Assembly (NCBI GenBank): GCA_963812415.1
Contig: CAWEVH010000032.1
Coordinates: 62,001 to 126,000, forward strand
Origin: JACVRW01 sp963812415
GTDB lineage: Bacteria > Actinomycetota > Thermoleophilia > Solirubrobacterales > Thermoleophilaceae
Reading direction: 5' to 3'
DNA length: 64,000 nt
The notes beneath the pieces were generated by a model that saw only the letters and a program-made list of their open reading frames with translations, did no database searches and was not told the origin of the DNA. Position 1 is the stretch's first letter. Every line of letters begins with the position of its first letter. Both the position numbers and the translations under genes were made by a program. Below are positions 8,168 to 17,509 of this stretch, one piece after another.

Positions 8168-9424
8168 ATGATCGACGCTGACACCCCGGCGATCGTCGTC
8201 GACGACGTGGTGAAGCGCTTCCAGGTTCCGGGGGAGCGCGTGATGACGCTCAAGGAGCGGGCGCTCCACCCGCTGCGCAGCACGCCGCGACACGAGCTGA
8301 CCGCCGTCGACCACGTGTCGTTCTCGGTGACGACTGCCGAGTTCTTCGCGGTGGTGGGTCGCAACGGGTCGGGCAAGAGCACCCTGCTCAAGTGCCTCGC
8401 GGGCATCTACGCGGTGGACGGGGGCCGCATGTTCGCGAACGGGCGCATGTCGACCTTCATCGAGCTCGGCGTGGGCTTCAACATGGAGCTGCCCGCGCGG
8501 GAGAACGTGATCATCAACGCGACGATGCTGGGCCTCTCGCCGCGGGACGCGCGCGAGCGGCTCGACGCGGTGCTCGAGTTCGCCGAGCTCGAGGAGTTCG
8601 CCGACCTGCGCCTGAAGAACTACTCGTCCGGCATGCTCGTGCGGCTCGCCTTCGCGGTGATGATCCAGGTGGACGCCGACATCCTGCTGATCGACGAGGT
8701 GCTGGCCGTCGGCGACGCCGCCTTCCAGCAGAAGTGCTACGACGAGTTCGCGCGGCTGCGCCAGGAGGGCCGCACGGTGGTGCTCGTGACGCACGACATG
8801 GCGGCGGTCGAGCGCTTCTGCGACCGGGCGCTGCTGCTGGAGCACGGGCGGCCCGTGATGATGGGCGACCCGCATGAGGTGGGACTGCGCTACATGGAGC
8901 TGAACTTCGCGCGCGAGGGCACGGACGCCGAGCAGGAGGCGCGCCGCGAGTCGGACCGCTTCGGCGACGGTCGGGCGGAGATCCTCGAGGCCTGGTTCGA
9001 GGACGCCGACGGGCAGCGGGTGGCGGCGCTGCCCAGCCGGGCGCGCTGCTCGTTCGTGGCCCGGGCACGCTTCAGCGAGGACGTGCAGGACCCGATCCTC
9101 GGCTTCGCGCTCCAGAACGCCGACCAGCAGACGGTGCTGGCCGCCTCCACGCTCTCGCTCGGCCCCGAGCTCGGCTCGTTCCGGGCGGGCGAGGAGGTGA
9201 CGATGCGGATCGCGTTCGACAACCTGTTCCGGCCCGACCGCTACTTCGCCACCCCCGCGATCGCCCACGCCGGCACGGGCTTCGCCTGGATCGACCGGCG
9301 CGAGCGCCTCACCGAGCTGGTGGTGACCGGCAGCTCGCGGACCGACGCGATCATCGACCTGCCCTGCGACGTGACCATCGCGCGCGAGGCGCTCGACCGT
9401 CCGCACACCGAGGTGGCCGGATGA
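8168..9424 (+). CDS. wzt: Polysaccharide ABC exporter ATPase with Wzt C-terminal domain
   Basis: 418 aa from ATG 8168. Walker A is GRNGSGKST (about residue 64), followed by 'STFIELGVGFNMELPARENV' typical of O-antigen/teichoic-acid exporter ATPases, the signature motif 'LKNYSSGMLVRLAFAV', Walker B 'ADILLIDEVLAVGD' and switch 'VVLVTHDMAAV'. After the nucleotide-binding domain a Wzt-type C-terminal beta-sandwich domain (about residues 265-410; 'RAEILEAWFEDADGQRV', 'DPILGFALQNADQQTV') probably recognises the glycan end. It energises export of a finished polysaccharide across the membrane with the permease encoded next, which it overlaps by 4 nt (ATGA). Confidence 0.95.
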   Translation: MIDADTPAIVVDDVVKRFQVPGERVMTLKERALHPLRSTPRHELTAVDHVSFSVTTAEFFAVVGRNGSGKSTLLKCLAGIYAVDGGRMFANGRMSTFIELGVGFNMELPARENVIINATMLGLSPRDARERLDAVLEFAELEEFADLRLKNYSSGMLVRLAFAVMIQVDADILLIDEVLAVGDAAFQQKCYDEFARLRQEGRTVVLVTHDMAAVERFCDRALLLEHGRPVMMGDPHEVGLRYMELNFAREGTDAEQEARRESDRFGDGRAEILEAWFEDADGQRVAALPSRARCSFVARARFSEDVQDPILGFALQNADQQTVLAASTLSLGPELGSFRAGEEVTMRIAFDNLFRPDRYFATPAIAHAGTGFAWIDRRERLTELVVTGSSRTDAIIDLPCDVTIAREALDRPHTEVAG

Positions 9425-10281
9425 GCGCCACCGAAGCTACCCGCTCCGAGCCGCTCGGCCGTCCGATCCGCGGGCCCTCCGCGGTTGGCGGCGACTGGCG
9501 CCGGCTGCTGCACCTCACCCGCCTGCTCGCGGTCACGGACTTCAAGCTGCGCTTCTTCGGCTCGGTGCTCGGCTACCTGTGGCAGGTCATGCACCCGCTG
9601 CTCCTGTTCGGCGTGCTCTACGTCGTGTTCACGGAGGTGGTGCCGCTCGGGGAGGACGTGGTCCTGTACCCCGTCGCGCTGCTGTCCGGGCTGGTGCTGT
9701 TCGTGTTCCTCTCCGAGTCGACCAGCCAGTCGGTCCAGAGCCTCGTGGAGCGCGAGCCGATCGTCCGCAAGATCCAGTTTCCGCGGCTCGCCGTACCGCT
9801 CTCGATCGTGCTCACCGCCCTGTTCCGGATGGGGCTGAACATGCTGGTCGTGTTCGCCTTCCTGTTCGCCTCGGGCGGACAGGTCATGCTGTCCTGGCTC
9901 GAGCTGCCGCTGATCCTCGGGCTCCTGATCGTGCTTGCGGCCGGGCTGGCGGCGCTCCTGTCGGCGCTGTTCGTGCACTTCCGCGACGTCAAGCCGATCT
10001 GGGACGTGCTGCTCCAGGTGATCTTCTACGCCTCGCCGATCTTCTATCCGATCACGATCGTCACGAGCGACGGCCTGCGCGCCATCCTGATGTGCAACCC
10101 GTTCGCCGCGATCATCCAGCAGTTCCGCCACGCGGTGATCGACCCGAGTCATCCGAGCGCCGCCGAGGCGATCGGCGGCGAGGCTCGCCTGCTGATCCCG
10201 CTCGGACTGATCGCGCTGATCGCGGTGGTGGGCTTCTACTACTTCGATCGCAAGGCGCCCCGGATCGCGGAGGAGCTCTAG
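9421..10281 (+). CDS. wzm: Polysaccharide ABC exporter permease (Wzm/ABC-2 family)
   Basis: 286 aa with about six transmembrane helices in the ABC-2 arrangement. The amphipathic N-terminus 'LLAVTDFKLRFFGSVLGYLWQVMHPLLLFGVLYVVF' is characteristic of Wzm/TagG permeases, and 'FPRLAVPLSIVLTALFRMGLNMLVV', 'VHFRDVKPIWDVLLQVIFYASPIFYPI' and 'CNPFAAIIQQFRHAVID' are the usual later blocks. It forms the membrane channel of the Wzt/Wzm exporter. Its TAG stop is part of a TAGCGT hexamer that could be the -10 of the next gene. Confidence 0.95.
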   Translation: MSATEATRSEPLGRPIRGPSAVGGDWRRLLHLTRLLAVTDFKLRFFGSVLGYLWQVMHPLLLFGVLYVVFTEVVPLGEDVVLYPVALLSGLVLFVFLSESTSQSVQSLVEREPIVRKIQFPRLAVPLSIVLTALFRMGLNMLVVFAFLFASGGQVMLSWLELPLILGLLIVLAAGLAALLSALFVHFRDVKPIWDVLLQVIFYASPIFYPITIVTSDGLRAILMCNPFAAIIQQFRHAVIDPSHPSAAEAIGGEARLLIPLGLIALIAVVGFYYFDRKAPRIAEEL

Positions 10282-10284
10282 CGT
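10279..10284 (+). promoter_or_regulatory. -10-like TAGCGT overlapping the wzm stop codon
   Basis: The hexamer begins with the wzm stop (TAG) and lies 7 nt before an in-frame GTG at 10292, suggesting that GTG 10292 rather than 10283 could be the real start of the methyltransferase gene. Confidence 0.35.
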
Positions 10285-11163
10285 GGCGGGCGTGGATTGG
10301 GAGGAGCGCATCAGCCGGGACACCAACCCGGCGATCCGGATCGAGCACGAGACGCGCTACCGCATGGCGGCGCCGGCGATCCGCGCGGCGCCCGTGTGGT
10401 GCGACCTCGGCTGCGGCAACGGGATCGCCGCGGCCGCCGCGCTCGGCGGGCCGTACGCCGGGCGGGCCGTGCTCGTCGATCTGGCCGAGGACGCGCTGCG
10501 CCAGGCCGAGCGCGAGATCCAGGCGGACGCAGACGGTCGCGCTGACGGCCGACCTCAGCGTCGAGGAGGACCTGCGCCGCGTGCGTGACGCGCTGCTCGA
10601 CGGCAACGGCGGCGGCGGCTGCATCACCTGCTTCGAGGTCGTCGAGCACCTCGCCAACTTCGTCCCGCTCGTCGAGCTGTTCGTGGAGCTGGCAGAGGGG
10701 CACGAGTTCACGGTGGCGATCAGCGTCCCCAACGACGCCTTCTGGTCGCTCGAGAACCCGTTCCACCACACGACGTGGGGCGAGGGCGCATTCGAGGAGC
10801 TGCGACGGCTGCTGCCCGACGATCACGTGGTGGCTCGTCAGGTCGCGCTGCAGGGCTCGCTGACGCTCGTTGATGGCGCCGAGGGAACGCAGCCACACCG
10901 TCGAGGTCGCGGCCGGGGACGGCGCCGTGCCGACCCACTTCCTCGTCGGCCTCGGCCCGGGCGCGTCAGGGCTCGCATCCGCCGCGGCCGTCGGCGAGGC
11001 CGACCTGGTCGAGCGGCGGCGCTGGGAGCGTCAGCGCGAGAACGACCTCGCCTTCCTCACCGCGCTCGAGGCGGAGCGCGACGAGTGGCGGAAGTACATC
11101 CACGAGCTGGAGGGCCGCCTGGGGCTCCCGCTGTCGGGCACCGGCGACGACACCGAGTCGTGA
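10283..11163 (+). pseudogene. Class I methyltransferase with C-terminal coiled coil, two apparent frameshifts
   Basis: Three reading-frame pieces give one protein of about 290 aa. Piece 1 (10283 to about 10535) has the SAM motif 'VWCDLGCGNGIAAAAAL' and 'AGRAVLVDLAEDALRQAE'. Piece 2 (about 10530-10875) has 'GGGCITCFEVVEHLANFVPLVEL' and 'EFTVAISVPNDAFWSLENPFHHTTWGEGAFEELRRLLP'. Piece 3 (to 11163) has 'AVPTHFLVGLG' and a charged coiled coil 'LVERRRWERQRENDLAFLTALEAERDEW'. This shape, a methyltransferase with a terminal coiled coil next to wzt/wzm, recalls enzymes that cap and measure ABC-exported glycans. That function is inference. Start could be GTG 10283 or GTG 10292. It overlaps the next gene by GTGA. 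Confidence 0.75.
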
Positions 11164-12366
11164 TCCGCGACCTGGCCAGACGGGTGGCCCATCCGCTCGG
11201 GCTGATGCGCGGCAGGGAGCGGTTCGAGGCGATCGGCATGCTCGCGCGCTCGGGGCCGGCGCCACTGCGCGCGGATGCCGAGGCGGCCGGTCGTGAGCGG
11301 CTCCGGGTGGCCGTGCTCGTGCCGCCTTTCGCCCGCGGGAGCGGCGGGCTCAGCCACGATCCTCGCGCTGGTGCGGACGCTGGCCGGGCGCGGGCACAGT
11401 CTGCTCGCTCTGGCTCGAGGATCCCCACCGGCGCGCCCCCCAGCGCGGCCGCGGGGTGGAACGGCGCCTGCGCGAACAGTTCGGGCCGGTCCCGGCCGAA
11501 GTGCACAGCGGCTTCTCCGCCTGGACGGGCGCGGACGTGGTGGTGGCCACCGGTTGGGAGACCGTGGCGCGCGCGCTGCTCCTCCCCGGCTGCGCCGCGC
11601 GCGCCTACCTCGTGCAGGACTACGAGCCGGACTTCTTCCCCGCCTCCGCGGAGGCGCGCTGGGCGGAGCGGACCTACGAGCAGGGCCTCTTCCACGTCAC
11701 GGCCGGCCCGTGGCTCGCCGAGCTCCTGCGCGAGCGCTACGGCGCACGCGCGGAGTGGTTCGCGCTCGGCGTCGACCACGAGCTCTACCGCCCGGGCGAC
11801 GGCGCAGCGCCGCGACGACACCGTGGTCGTGTACGCGCGCCGCTCAACCCCGCGGCGGGCGGTGCCGCTCGCGCTGCTGGCGCTGGCCGAGCTCCACCGC
11901 CGGCGCAGCGACGTGCGCCTGGTGCTGTTCGGGGAGGAGCATCCGATGCGCACCTCGTTCCCCTACGAGCACGCCGGCGTCCTGCCCGAGCCCGAGCTCG
12001 CCCGGCTCTACCGCGAGGCAACCGTCGGGGTCTCGCTCTCGCTCACCAACTACTCGCGCGTGAGCCAGGAGATGCTGGCCTGCGGGCTGCCGTGCGTCGA
12101 GCTCGACACGCCCAGCGTGCGCGCAGCGCTGGGCGGCGAGGACGCCCTGACGCTCGCGCCGTTCGACCCGCGTCGAGGCTCGCCGAGGCGATCGAGCGGC
12201 TGCTCGACGACCCCGACCTGCGGGCGCGAGCGCGGCGAGGCCGGCGCGGCGGCTCGTGGCGGGACGGACCTGGGAGCAGGCGGGCGAGCAGCTCGAGCGC
12301 TGCCTGCGCGAGGCGGTGGCCGAGGCCGGAGTATTGATGGCGAGTGGTCGGGGAGTGAATGGCTAG
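11160..12366 (+). pseudogene. WsaF-like rhamnosyltransferase (GT4 type), several apparent frameshifts
   Basis: Frame pieces from GTG 11160 to TAG 12364-12366 assemble into one GT-B enzyme of about 400 aa. Recognisable blocks are 'RVAVLVPPFARGSGG', 'SATILALVRTLAGRGH', 'CSLWLEDPHRR', 'GADVVVATGWETVARALL', 'AYLVQDYEPDFFPASAEARW', 'AEWFALGVDHELYRP', 'VVYARRSTPRRAVPLAL', 'LFGEEHPMRTSFPYEHAG', 'SLSLTNYSRVSQEMLACGLPCVEL' and 'RLAEAIERLLDDP'. The 'VQDYEPDFFP' and 'CSLWLEDP' blocks are hallmarks of the WsaF rhamnosyltransferase family of S-layer and O-glycan assembly. At least four indels are needed (near 11345, 11410, 11810 and 12175). The coherence of all pieces suggests a recent or technical cause. 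Confidence 0.75.
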
Positions 12367-12861
12367 GTGCACTCGGCGACGCTCAGATTGAAGAAACTCG
12401 GTCCAAGCGAAGTCCCGTCGGGCAGCCGCCCGGCGCCGCCATGCAGAACCAGCGTCGTGGGCCGGCCGCCGGGCACGCGAGCGATGAATTCATTTGGCAC
12501 CTGGGGCTGTACGACGGCGGCCCAGCGGCTAAGGCCGAGCTCCCGACCCGCGAGCCACACGGGAACCGCCACGAGGCCCTGGCACATCTGACCTGGTCAA
12601 CGAGTCGGATGTGCCGTCGATCAGCGCGGTAATGAGGCTCACTGCACGCTCGGGGCCGCGGCCGAGGCCATTCGCGTCGATGAGCGAAGGGTCGATCGCA
12701 ATCGCGCGGCCGAAGTTGATCGCCGCGAACTCGTCGATGAAGACGTGGTGGTTGCTGACTGCGGTCCGCCCGATCAGCACGGCGATGCCGACCACCACAC
12801 CGGCAAGCGCGAGGAGCGCGAAGCCGTCCCGGTCGACGAGTCGCTGCGCAAACGCCGTCAT
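12363..12861 (-). pseudogene. Collapsed membrane protein gene (N- and C-terminal fragments of a large GT-C-like protein)
   Basis: From ATG 12861 the frame encodes a cytoplasmic N-terminus, a TM helix (FALLALAGVVVGIAVLIG) and an extracytoplasmic loop typical of large actinobacterial membrane glycosyltransferases ('HHVFIDEFAAINFGRAI', 'GRGPERAVSLITAL'). A second frame supplies 'GLVAVPVWLAGRELGLSRW' and then passes straight into a hydrophilic end (GRPTTLVLHGGAGRLPDGTSLG). The many transmembrane helices expected in between are missing. A frameshift near 12590 and an in-frame loss of several hundred codons near 12520 together indicate a genuine deletion rather than only a read error. Its stop overlaps the end of the convergent glycosyltransferase. 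Confidence 0.6.
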
Positions 12862-12991
12862 GCGCGCCGGTCTACGCGCACCGGGAAATGGGCGCGGGAG
12901 CCGGTGTCCGGTCTCCCGCCCGGGGGGTGTCACCCGGGCCACGGAGCCAGGCATGGTGACAGGCATGGCCTCCTACAGCTGTGGGCAACGC

Positions 12992-12997
12992 TAGGTT
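12992..12997 (+). promoter_or_regulatory. -10-like TAGGTT, possible promoter of the DUF2142 gene
   Basis: TAGGTT ends 9 nt before an ATG at 13007 (MTAYWLAQE), which would be the leaderless start of the downstream membrane protein after frame correction. The 145 bp between the pseudogene start (12861) and this start hold no other feature that I recognise. Confidence 0.3.
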
Positions 12998-13006
12998 TCG
13001 GCGGCG

Positions 13007-14591
13007 ATGACGGCTTATTGGCTCGCCCAAGAGTGATGGCCGACGCTCTGTCGCAGACGGCCCCCGGAGCGATCCGGGAAGCGGGCGCGGGGGTGCGCCG
13101 CGGGCAGCGGCGGGCCGATTGCTCGCTCGCGTGCGGGGTGTCCCCCGGCCGCTTGCCGCTTTGCTGGCGGTAGCGGCGATCCAGGTCGTCGGCCTGGGCA
13201 TTCGTCATGCCTCCATTCCAGGCGCCCGACGAGATGGCGCATTTCGCATACGTCCAGCATCTGGCGGAGACGGGCGAGGCGCCGGAGCAAGTCGGGGGAG
13301 GGAGCGGCGCGAACATCTCGAGCGAGCACGCGGAGGCGATCAGGTGGGAGAACCTGCACGCGCTCGTTGGAGTTCTCGGCATGCGCCCCGGGTGGACCGA
13401 GGCGGAGGAGCGGCGCTGGCACCAAGTCGAAGCCTCGCTGTCCAATGAGGCAGCGCGAATGGTGACGGCCCGAACCCAGTCGGCCAGAACCCGCCGCTGT
13501 ACTACGCGCTTGAGACCATTCCCTACCACCTGGCCCCCGGAGGTTCCTTCTTTAACCGCTTCTACATGGTGCGGCTTGGAAGCGCGGCGCTCTACCTGGC
13601 CGCCGTCGCCTTCATGTGGTTGATCGCCTCGGAGCTCTTCCGTCCCCTCTGGGCCAGAACCCTTGCGACCGCGATCGTCGCCCTACATCCGAAGCTTGCG
13701 ATGCTCGGCGCGAGCGTCAACGCCGACATCCTGCTCGTCCTGGCATGGACCGCGTTCATATACGTCGGCCTGCGGATCATCCGCCACGGACCAAGCGTCA
13801 GAAGGCTGGCGGGCGCCGGGATTGCGGCCGCGGCCTCGGTCCTTACCCACGGTCGTGGGCTCGCGATCCTCGGCGCCCTCCTGGTATTGCTCGGCATCGC
13901 ATATCTGCGATGGCGCCCAGCGCCCCGGCTCGCTTTGCGAGGCGCCGTCATCAGTCTGGGGATAGCTGGACTCGGACTCGCAGTCGTCGGTGCGTTCACA
14001 TCCGGAGTCTCGGGCGGAGGCACCATCTATGGCGGCGAGATCGGGCGGATCGGCGAAAAGGCGTTCAACCTCCGCGAGCTCCTCTCCTATGTCTGGCAGT
14101 TCTACCTGCCCAAGCTGCAGTTCATGCAACCGAGCATCGGCGTGCCGGGCTACGGGTTCGGGGAGGTCTACATCCAATCGTTCTATGGCGAGTTCGCGTC
14201 GCTCGAGGTCGAATATCCGCGCTTCGCGATCGATCTTCTGCAGCTAGCGACGATCCTGCTGCTGTTCGCCCTCTACACAGTCGCGATCACCCATTTGCAG
14301 GCGCTCAAGCGCAACTGGCCGATCATCGCGTTCCTCGTCCTCACCGGCCTCGCGCTGCTCACTCTGCTTCACGTCACGGCGTACAACAGCATGCTGCTCA
14401 ATCCCGCCGATCCACTCTTCACCGGCCGCTACCTGCTGCCGCTGGTGTCGATCCTGGCGATCGCGGTGACCGTGGTAGTGATGGCCCTGCCGCGCCGGCT
14501 TGGCGCGTTCGCGACCGGTGGGATCGTGGCGACCGGGATTGCTCTCCAGCTGACGGGCCTCGGCATGGCGTTTGTGAGGTTCTATGCGTAG
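13007..14591 (+). pseudogene. DUF2142 family polytopic membrane protein, N-terminal half frameshifted
   Basis: The last 342 codons (13566-14591) are one clean frame with eight or more transmembrane helices. Upstream, other frames give 'LAALLAVAAIQVV', 'AWAFVMPPFQAPDEMAHFAYVQHL' and 'DGPNPVGQNPPLYYALETIPYHL'. The 'PPFQ.PDE..HF' and 'QNPPLYYAL' motifs identify the DUF2142 family of predicted membrane glycosyltransferases or polymerases. Indels are needed near 13188 and 13465 and at least one more upstream. The start is uncertain; ATG 13007 is proposed from the -10-like element. The protein probably acts on a lipid-linked glycan at the outer face of the membrane (inference). Confidence 0.7.
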
Positions 14592-15281
14592 CGCGCTCCT
14601 CTCCCCGCGGACCCTCGCGGCGCTCGGCGCCGGATTGGGCCTCCTGATCGCCTGCCTTGCCTGGTTTATTCCGTATCTCACGCGAGAGCGCGAGAACGTG
14701 TCTGGCGTACCGGTGCCGCCACCGTTCTTTTCTCAGACGGGAGTGGGAGTCGGCCCCGCATCCGAGGCGTGCCTCTCGGAGGTCGCATTCGACACGGATT
14801 CCGAGATCGTCGAGCTCACGGCGCTCGCCGGTCGGCGGCCCACCCCCGGTTGACGGTCGTAGCGCAAGCTCCGGGGTACCGGAGTAGGGCCACGATCGAT
14901 GGGGGCTACACGCCGCCGTCTTTGCTGCGTGCCCCCATCGACCCGCCCGAGCGATCCGTCATCGGCCAACTATGCATTCACAACCGTGGGGAGCGGGGAG
15001 TCGCACTGCTCGGCACCGCCGACGCGCGCACGGTTATCGCTCGGCCCACCACGAAGGTTGACGGCGAGGAGGTCGTTCCAGACGTGTCCGTTCGCCTGCT
15101 GTCGACCGACAGCGGAACCGTTCTCGAGCGGATCGGCGAGATGGTGGATCGGGCCGCGGCCTTCAAGCCCGGCCTGTTCGGGGCTCCCGTGTTTCTCTGG
15201 CTCTTGCTTCTGCTGGTGGCCGTCGGCGTGCCGGCCGCCGCCGTCTACTCGATGCTCTCGAGCTTCCGAGACGCGGACTGA
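14584..15281 (+). CDS. Unknown protein with two TM helices around an extracytoplasmic domain, one frameshift
   Basis: ATG 14584 overlaps the DUF2142 stop. An N-terminal helix (TLAALGAGLGLLIACLAWFI) is followed by an outer domain with 'FSQTGVGVGPASEACLSEVAFDTDSEIVELTAL'. The frame then shifts near 14850 and continues 'LTVVAQAPGYRSRATIDGG', 'SVIGQLCIHNRGERGVALLGT' and a C-terminal helix (FLWLLLLLVAVGVPAAAVYSML) ending in SSFRDAD. I do not recognise a family. The beta-rich middle could bind carbohydrate, which is a guess. Its last 15 codons recur, diverged, at 16271-16315 beyond the next gene. Confidence 0.6.
15237..15281 (+). repeat. 45-bp repeat, copy 1 (last 15 codons of the two-TM protein)
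   Basis: Encodes AAVYSMLSSFRDAD and stop. It matches 16271-16315, which reads AATYAVLSSFRDSD and stop, with a shared core AGCTTCCGAGAC and GACTGAG. The pair brackets the broken methyltransferase gene. Confidence 0.6.
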
Positions 15282-15300
15282 GAGGCTGCCCCACTTCGCG

Positions 15301-16266
15301 ATGATGTTCCAGCCGATCAGCTTTGCCCGCCGCCTTCAAGCGGCCCTTACGGACAGCCGGGACATGCTCCGGGACTTCCGCCACCGACGCCAGGACGCTT
15401 GTTCTCAGGCCGCAACGCCACCCCGTCAAGCGCAGTCGAGCACGCATTTCCCAGGGGCGAGCATGACCGTGCGCACGAGATGTGGACACGAGCGCTACGT
15501 GCCCACCCGGATCTCGATGACCGAGACTCCCGTCACTGCGAGCTCGTCGAGTACTTCGGCTGGGAGACGGCGCAGAAGGCGCCGTACTGCGTGCCCTGGT
15601 TCTACGAGGACGATCCTCGGAAGGACAGGTATCGAGAGCAACTCGGCCTCGACGCTCTGACCCACGGGATCCTCCACATGTACAGCTTGTTGAGCCGCAT
15701 GGATCCCGAGCGGCAGTGACCTGTACTGGATTTTCGATGGGCTGCTGAAGCGCCTCGAGGAACTAGGTGGGCCAGAGCGGATGTCCGTCTTCGACTTCGG
15801 TTGCGGTGTGGCCCACAGCGGCCTCGCGTTCGCCGCCGCCGGCTATCGCACCGTCTCCGTCGACGTGATGCCCGAGTACCTGGACTTCCAGCAGTTCATG
15901 GCGGACGTGCGGGGCTTGAAGCCGATTCTCGTCAAAGCGGAGAGCGAGGAGGACTTCTACGACACCGGCTCCGACGCCCACGACTACGGTCTGGTGATCG
16001 AATGATCGAGCTTCGAGCACGTCCGCGACGCTCGGAAGGCCGTCGAGGCACTGACCGCCGGTCTTCGTGCCCGGCGGCTACTTCGTACCACGACTTTCTG
16101 CAAGGACTGGACTCCCGAGCTGCTAGAGCATTACCGCCGCGACTCCTACGAGGACGAGATCTTCGAGGAGTACCTGTCGCCCGAGCTGGATCGCTGGCTG
16201 CGGGAGCGCTTCGAGGTTCTGTCGCCGCCGGACACGATCGCCAAGGTGCTGGTCAAGGAAGGCTAG
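15301..16266 (+). pseudogene. Class I methyltransferase with frameshifts and an in-frame TGA
   Basis: ATG 15301 starts 'MMFQPISFARRLQAALTDSRDMLRDF'. The frame changes near 15395 to 'EMWTRALRAHPDLDDRDSRH', 'ELVEYFGWETAQKAPYCVPWFYEDD' and 'LDALTHGILHMYSLLSRMD', and again near 15712 to 'DLYWIFDGLLKRLEELGGPERMSVFDFGCGVAHSGLAFAAAGY', where FDFGCG is the SAM-binding motif. An in-frame TGA at 16003-16005 splits 'DYGLVIE' from 'SSFEHVRDARKAVEAL', where a Cys or Trp codon would be expected. Further shifts around 16065-16085 precede 'DWTPELLEHYRRDSYEDEIFEEYLSPELDRWLRERF'. Five lesions in 1 kb make this look like a dead gene or a badly read stretch. Confidence 0.6.
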
Positions 16267-16270
16267 ACGT

Positions 16271-16315
16271 GCGGCGACCTACGCCGTGCTGTCCAGCTTC
16301 CGAGACTCTGACTGA
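16271..16315 (+). repeat. 45-bp repeat, copy 2 (orphan 3' end of the two-TM protein gene)
   Basis: Reads AATYAVLSSFRDSD and stop with no gene in front of it; the next gene on the other strand overlaps it. It resembles 15237-15281, so it is probably the tail of a second, lost copy of the unknown two-TM gene. Confidence 0.55.
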
Positions 16316-17509
16316 GCTGTCTCGAGCACCGTGCGCGGTCGCCGCAGGCCGAGGATGCTGAGCAGGAACGACGAGAAGAACACCTGCAGTCCGATGATGA
16401 AGAGCGCCGCGGCGAGCACGGCGAGACGTTCCTCCGAGAGCGCGCCGAAGCCGCGATCGACCCACACTCCAATGATCACGGCGATCAGCCCCAGACCGAC
16501 GAGCATGATCGCGGCGCCGAGGAGGAGCCCGTGCTCCAGCCGGAAGCGCGCACGCATGCGATCGAACCAGGCATCTCTTTCGCCCATGAAGTACGTGCCA
16601 TAGGCATGGGCACAGAGTCCGAGCGCGACGGTCTGAGTGCCGACGATCATCAGCAGGGCGCCGGCGACCATCGAATGCAGATCCCACTCGCGCCCGAAAA
16701 CCTCGATCTGGAGGAGCACCGTGAGCGCAACCAAGACCCCCAGCAGCGCCATGATCGCGCCGGGCACGATGAAGAGCCAGGTGGGGCTGTGGACGAGCAG
16801 GAAACGCAGGTGGCGCCAGCCGTCGCGGAAGCTCGACAGTTTCGACTCACCCTCACGCGGGTGGTAGTGGATCGGGATCTCCTCGATCGCGAGGCGCTCC
16901 TTGCCGGCGCGAATCACCATCTCGGAGGCGAACTCCATTCCGGTGGTGCGCAGGTCGAGGCTCGGAAGCGCGGAGCGTCGTACCGCACGCATGCCGCAGT
17001 GGGCGTCCTTCACGCCGGTGCGGAAGAAGAGATTGAGGATTCCGGTCAGAACCGGGTTGCCGACGTAGCGGTGCAGCCAGGGCATCGCGCCCTTCTGGAT
17101 GTTCGCCATGCGGTCGCCAATCACGAGTTCCGCTCCGGCGTCGAGCCTTTCGACGAAGCGCGGGATGTCGGCGAAGTCGTATGTGAGATCAGCATCGGCC
17201 ATCACGATGTAGTCGCCGCGAGCGGCGGCGAAGCCGGCCAGGTAGGCGCTTCCGTAGCCACGTCGGGGCTCGAAGACCACGACCGCGCCCGCGTCGCGAG
17301 CCAACTCGGCGCTCCGTCGTCAGAGCCGTTGTCGGCGACAACTACCTCGCCGTCCAGCCCTGCCCGTCAAGCGCGTCCAAGGCCGCACGCACGCAGCGTT
17401 CGATCGATGCCGCCTCGTTCAGGCAGGGAATCACAACCGACACCTTCAGGGTGCCGGCGCCATCGGCGTGGACGTTGGGAAACCGGGGTGTCTGCTCGAC
17501 TGTGCTCAG
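16279..17509 (-). CDS. GT2 polyprenol-phosphate-type glycosyltransferase with C-terminal membrane domain (N-terminal frameshift)
   Basis: The clean frame covers 16279-17304; further upstream the other frames supply 'LKVSVVIPCLNEAASIERCV' and 'EVVVADNGSDDGA', the GT2 nucleotide-binding start, so indels near 17305 and 17365 are likely. The body holds 'RRGYGSAYLAGFAAARGDYIVMADADLTYDF' (DxD site in DADLTYD), 'GDRMANIQKGAMPWLHRYVGNP', 'GVKDAHCGMRAVRR' and 'EFASEMVIRAGKERL', as in dolichol- or undecaprenyl-phosphate sugar synthases. Four transmembrane helices follow (from 'WLFIVPGAIMALLGVLVAL'). It probably charges undecaprenyl phosphate with a sugar for membrane glycosyltransferases. Start is uncertain (GTG 17443 or further upstream). 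Confidence 0.8.

Noticed and set aside
9579..12632. A 1017-codon open frame on the plus strand
   Set aside because: It is a mosaic: antisense-like Arg/Ala/Pro-rich sequence out of frame with wzm, joined to in-frame pieces of the frameshifted methyltransferase and rhamnosyltransferase. High GC keeps it open.
16003..16005. Selenocysteine at the in-frame TGA
   Set aside because: No selenocysteine insertion hairpin is evident just downstream, no selenoprotein family fits, and the gene has several other lesions.
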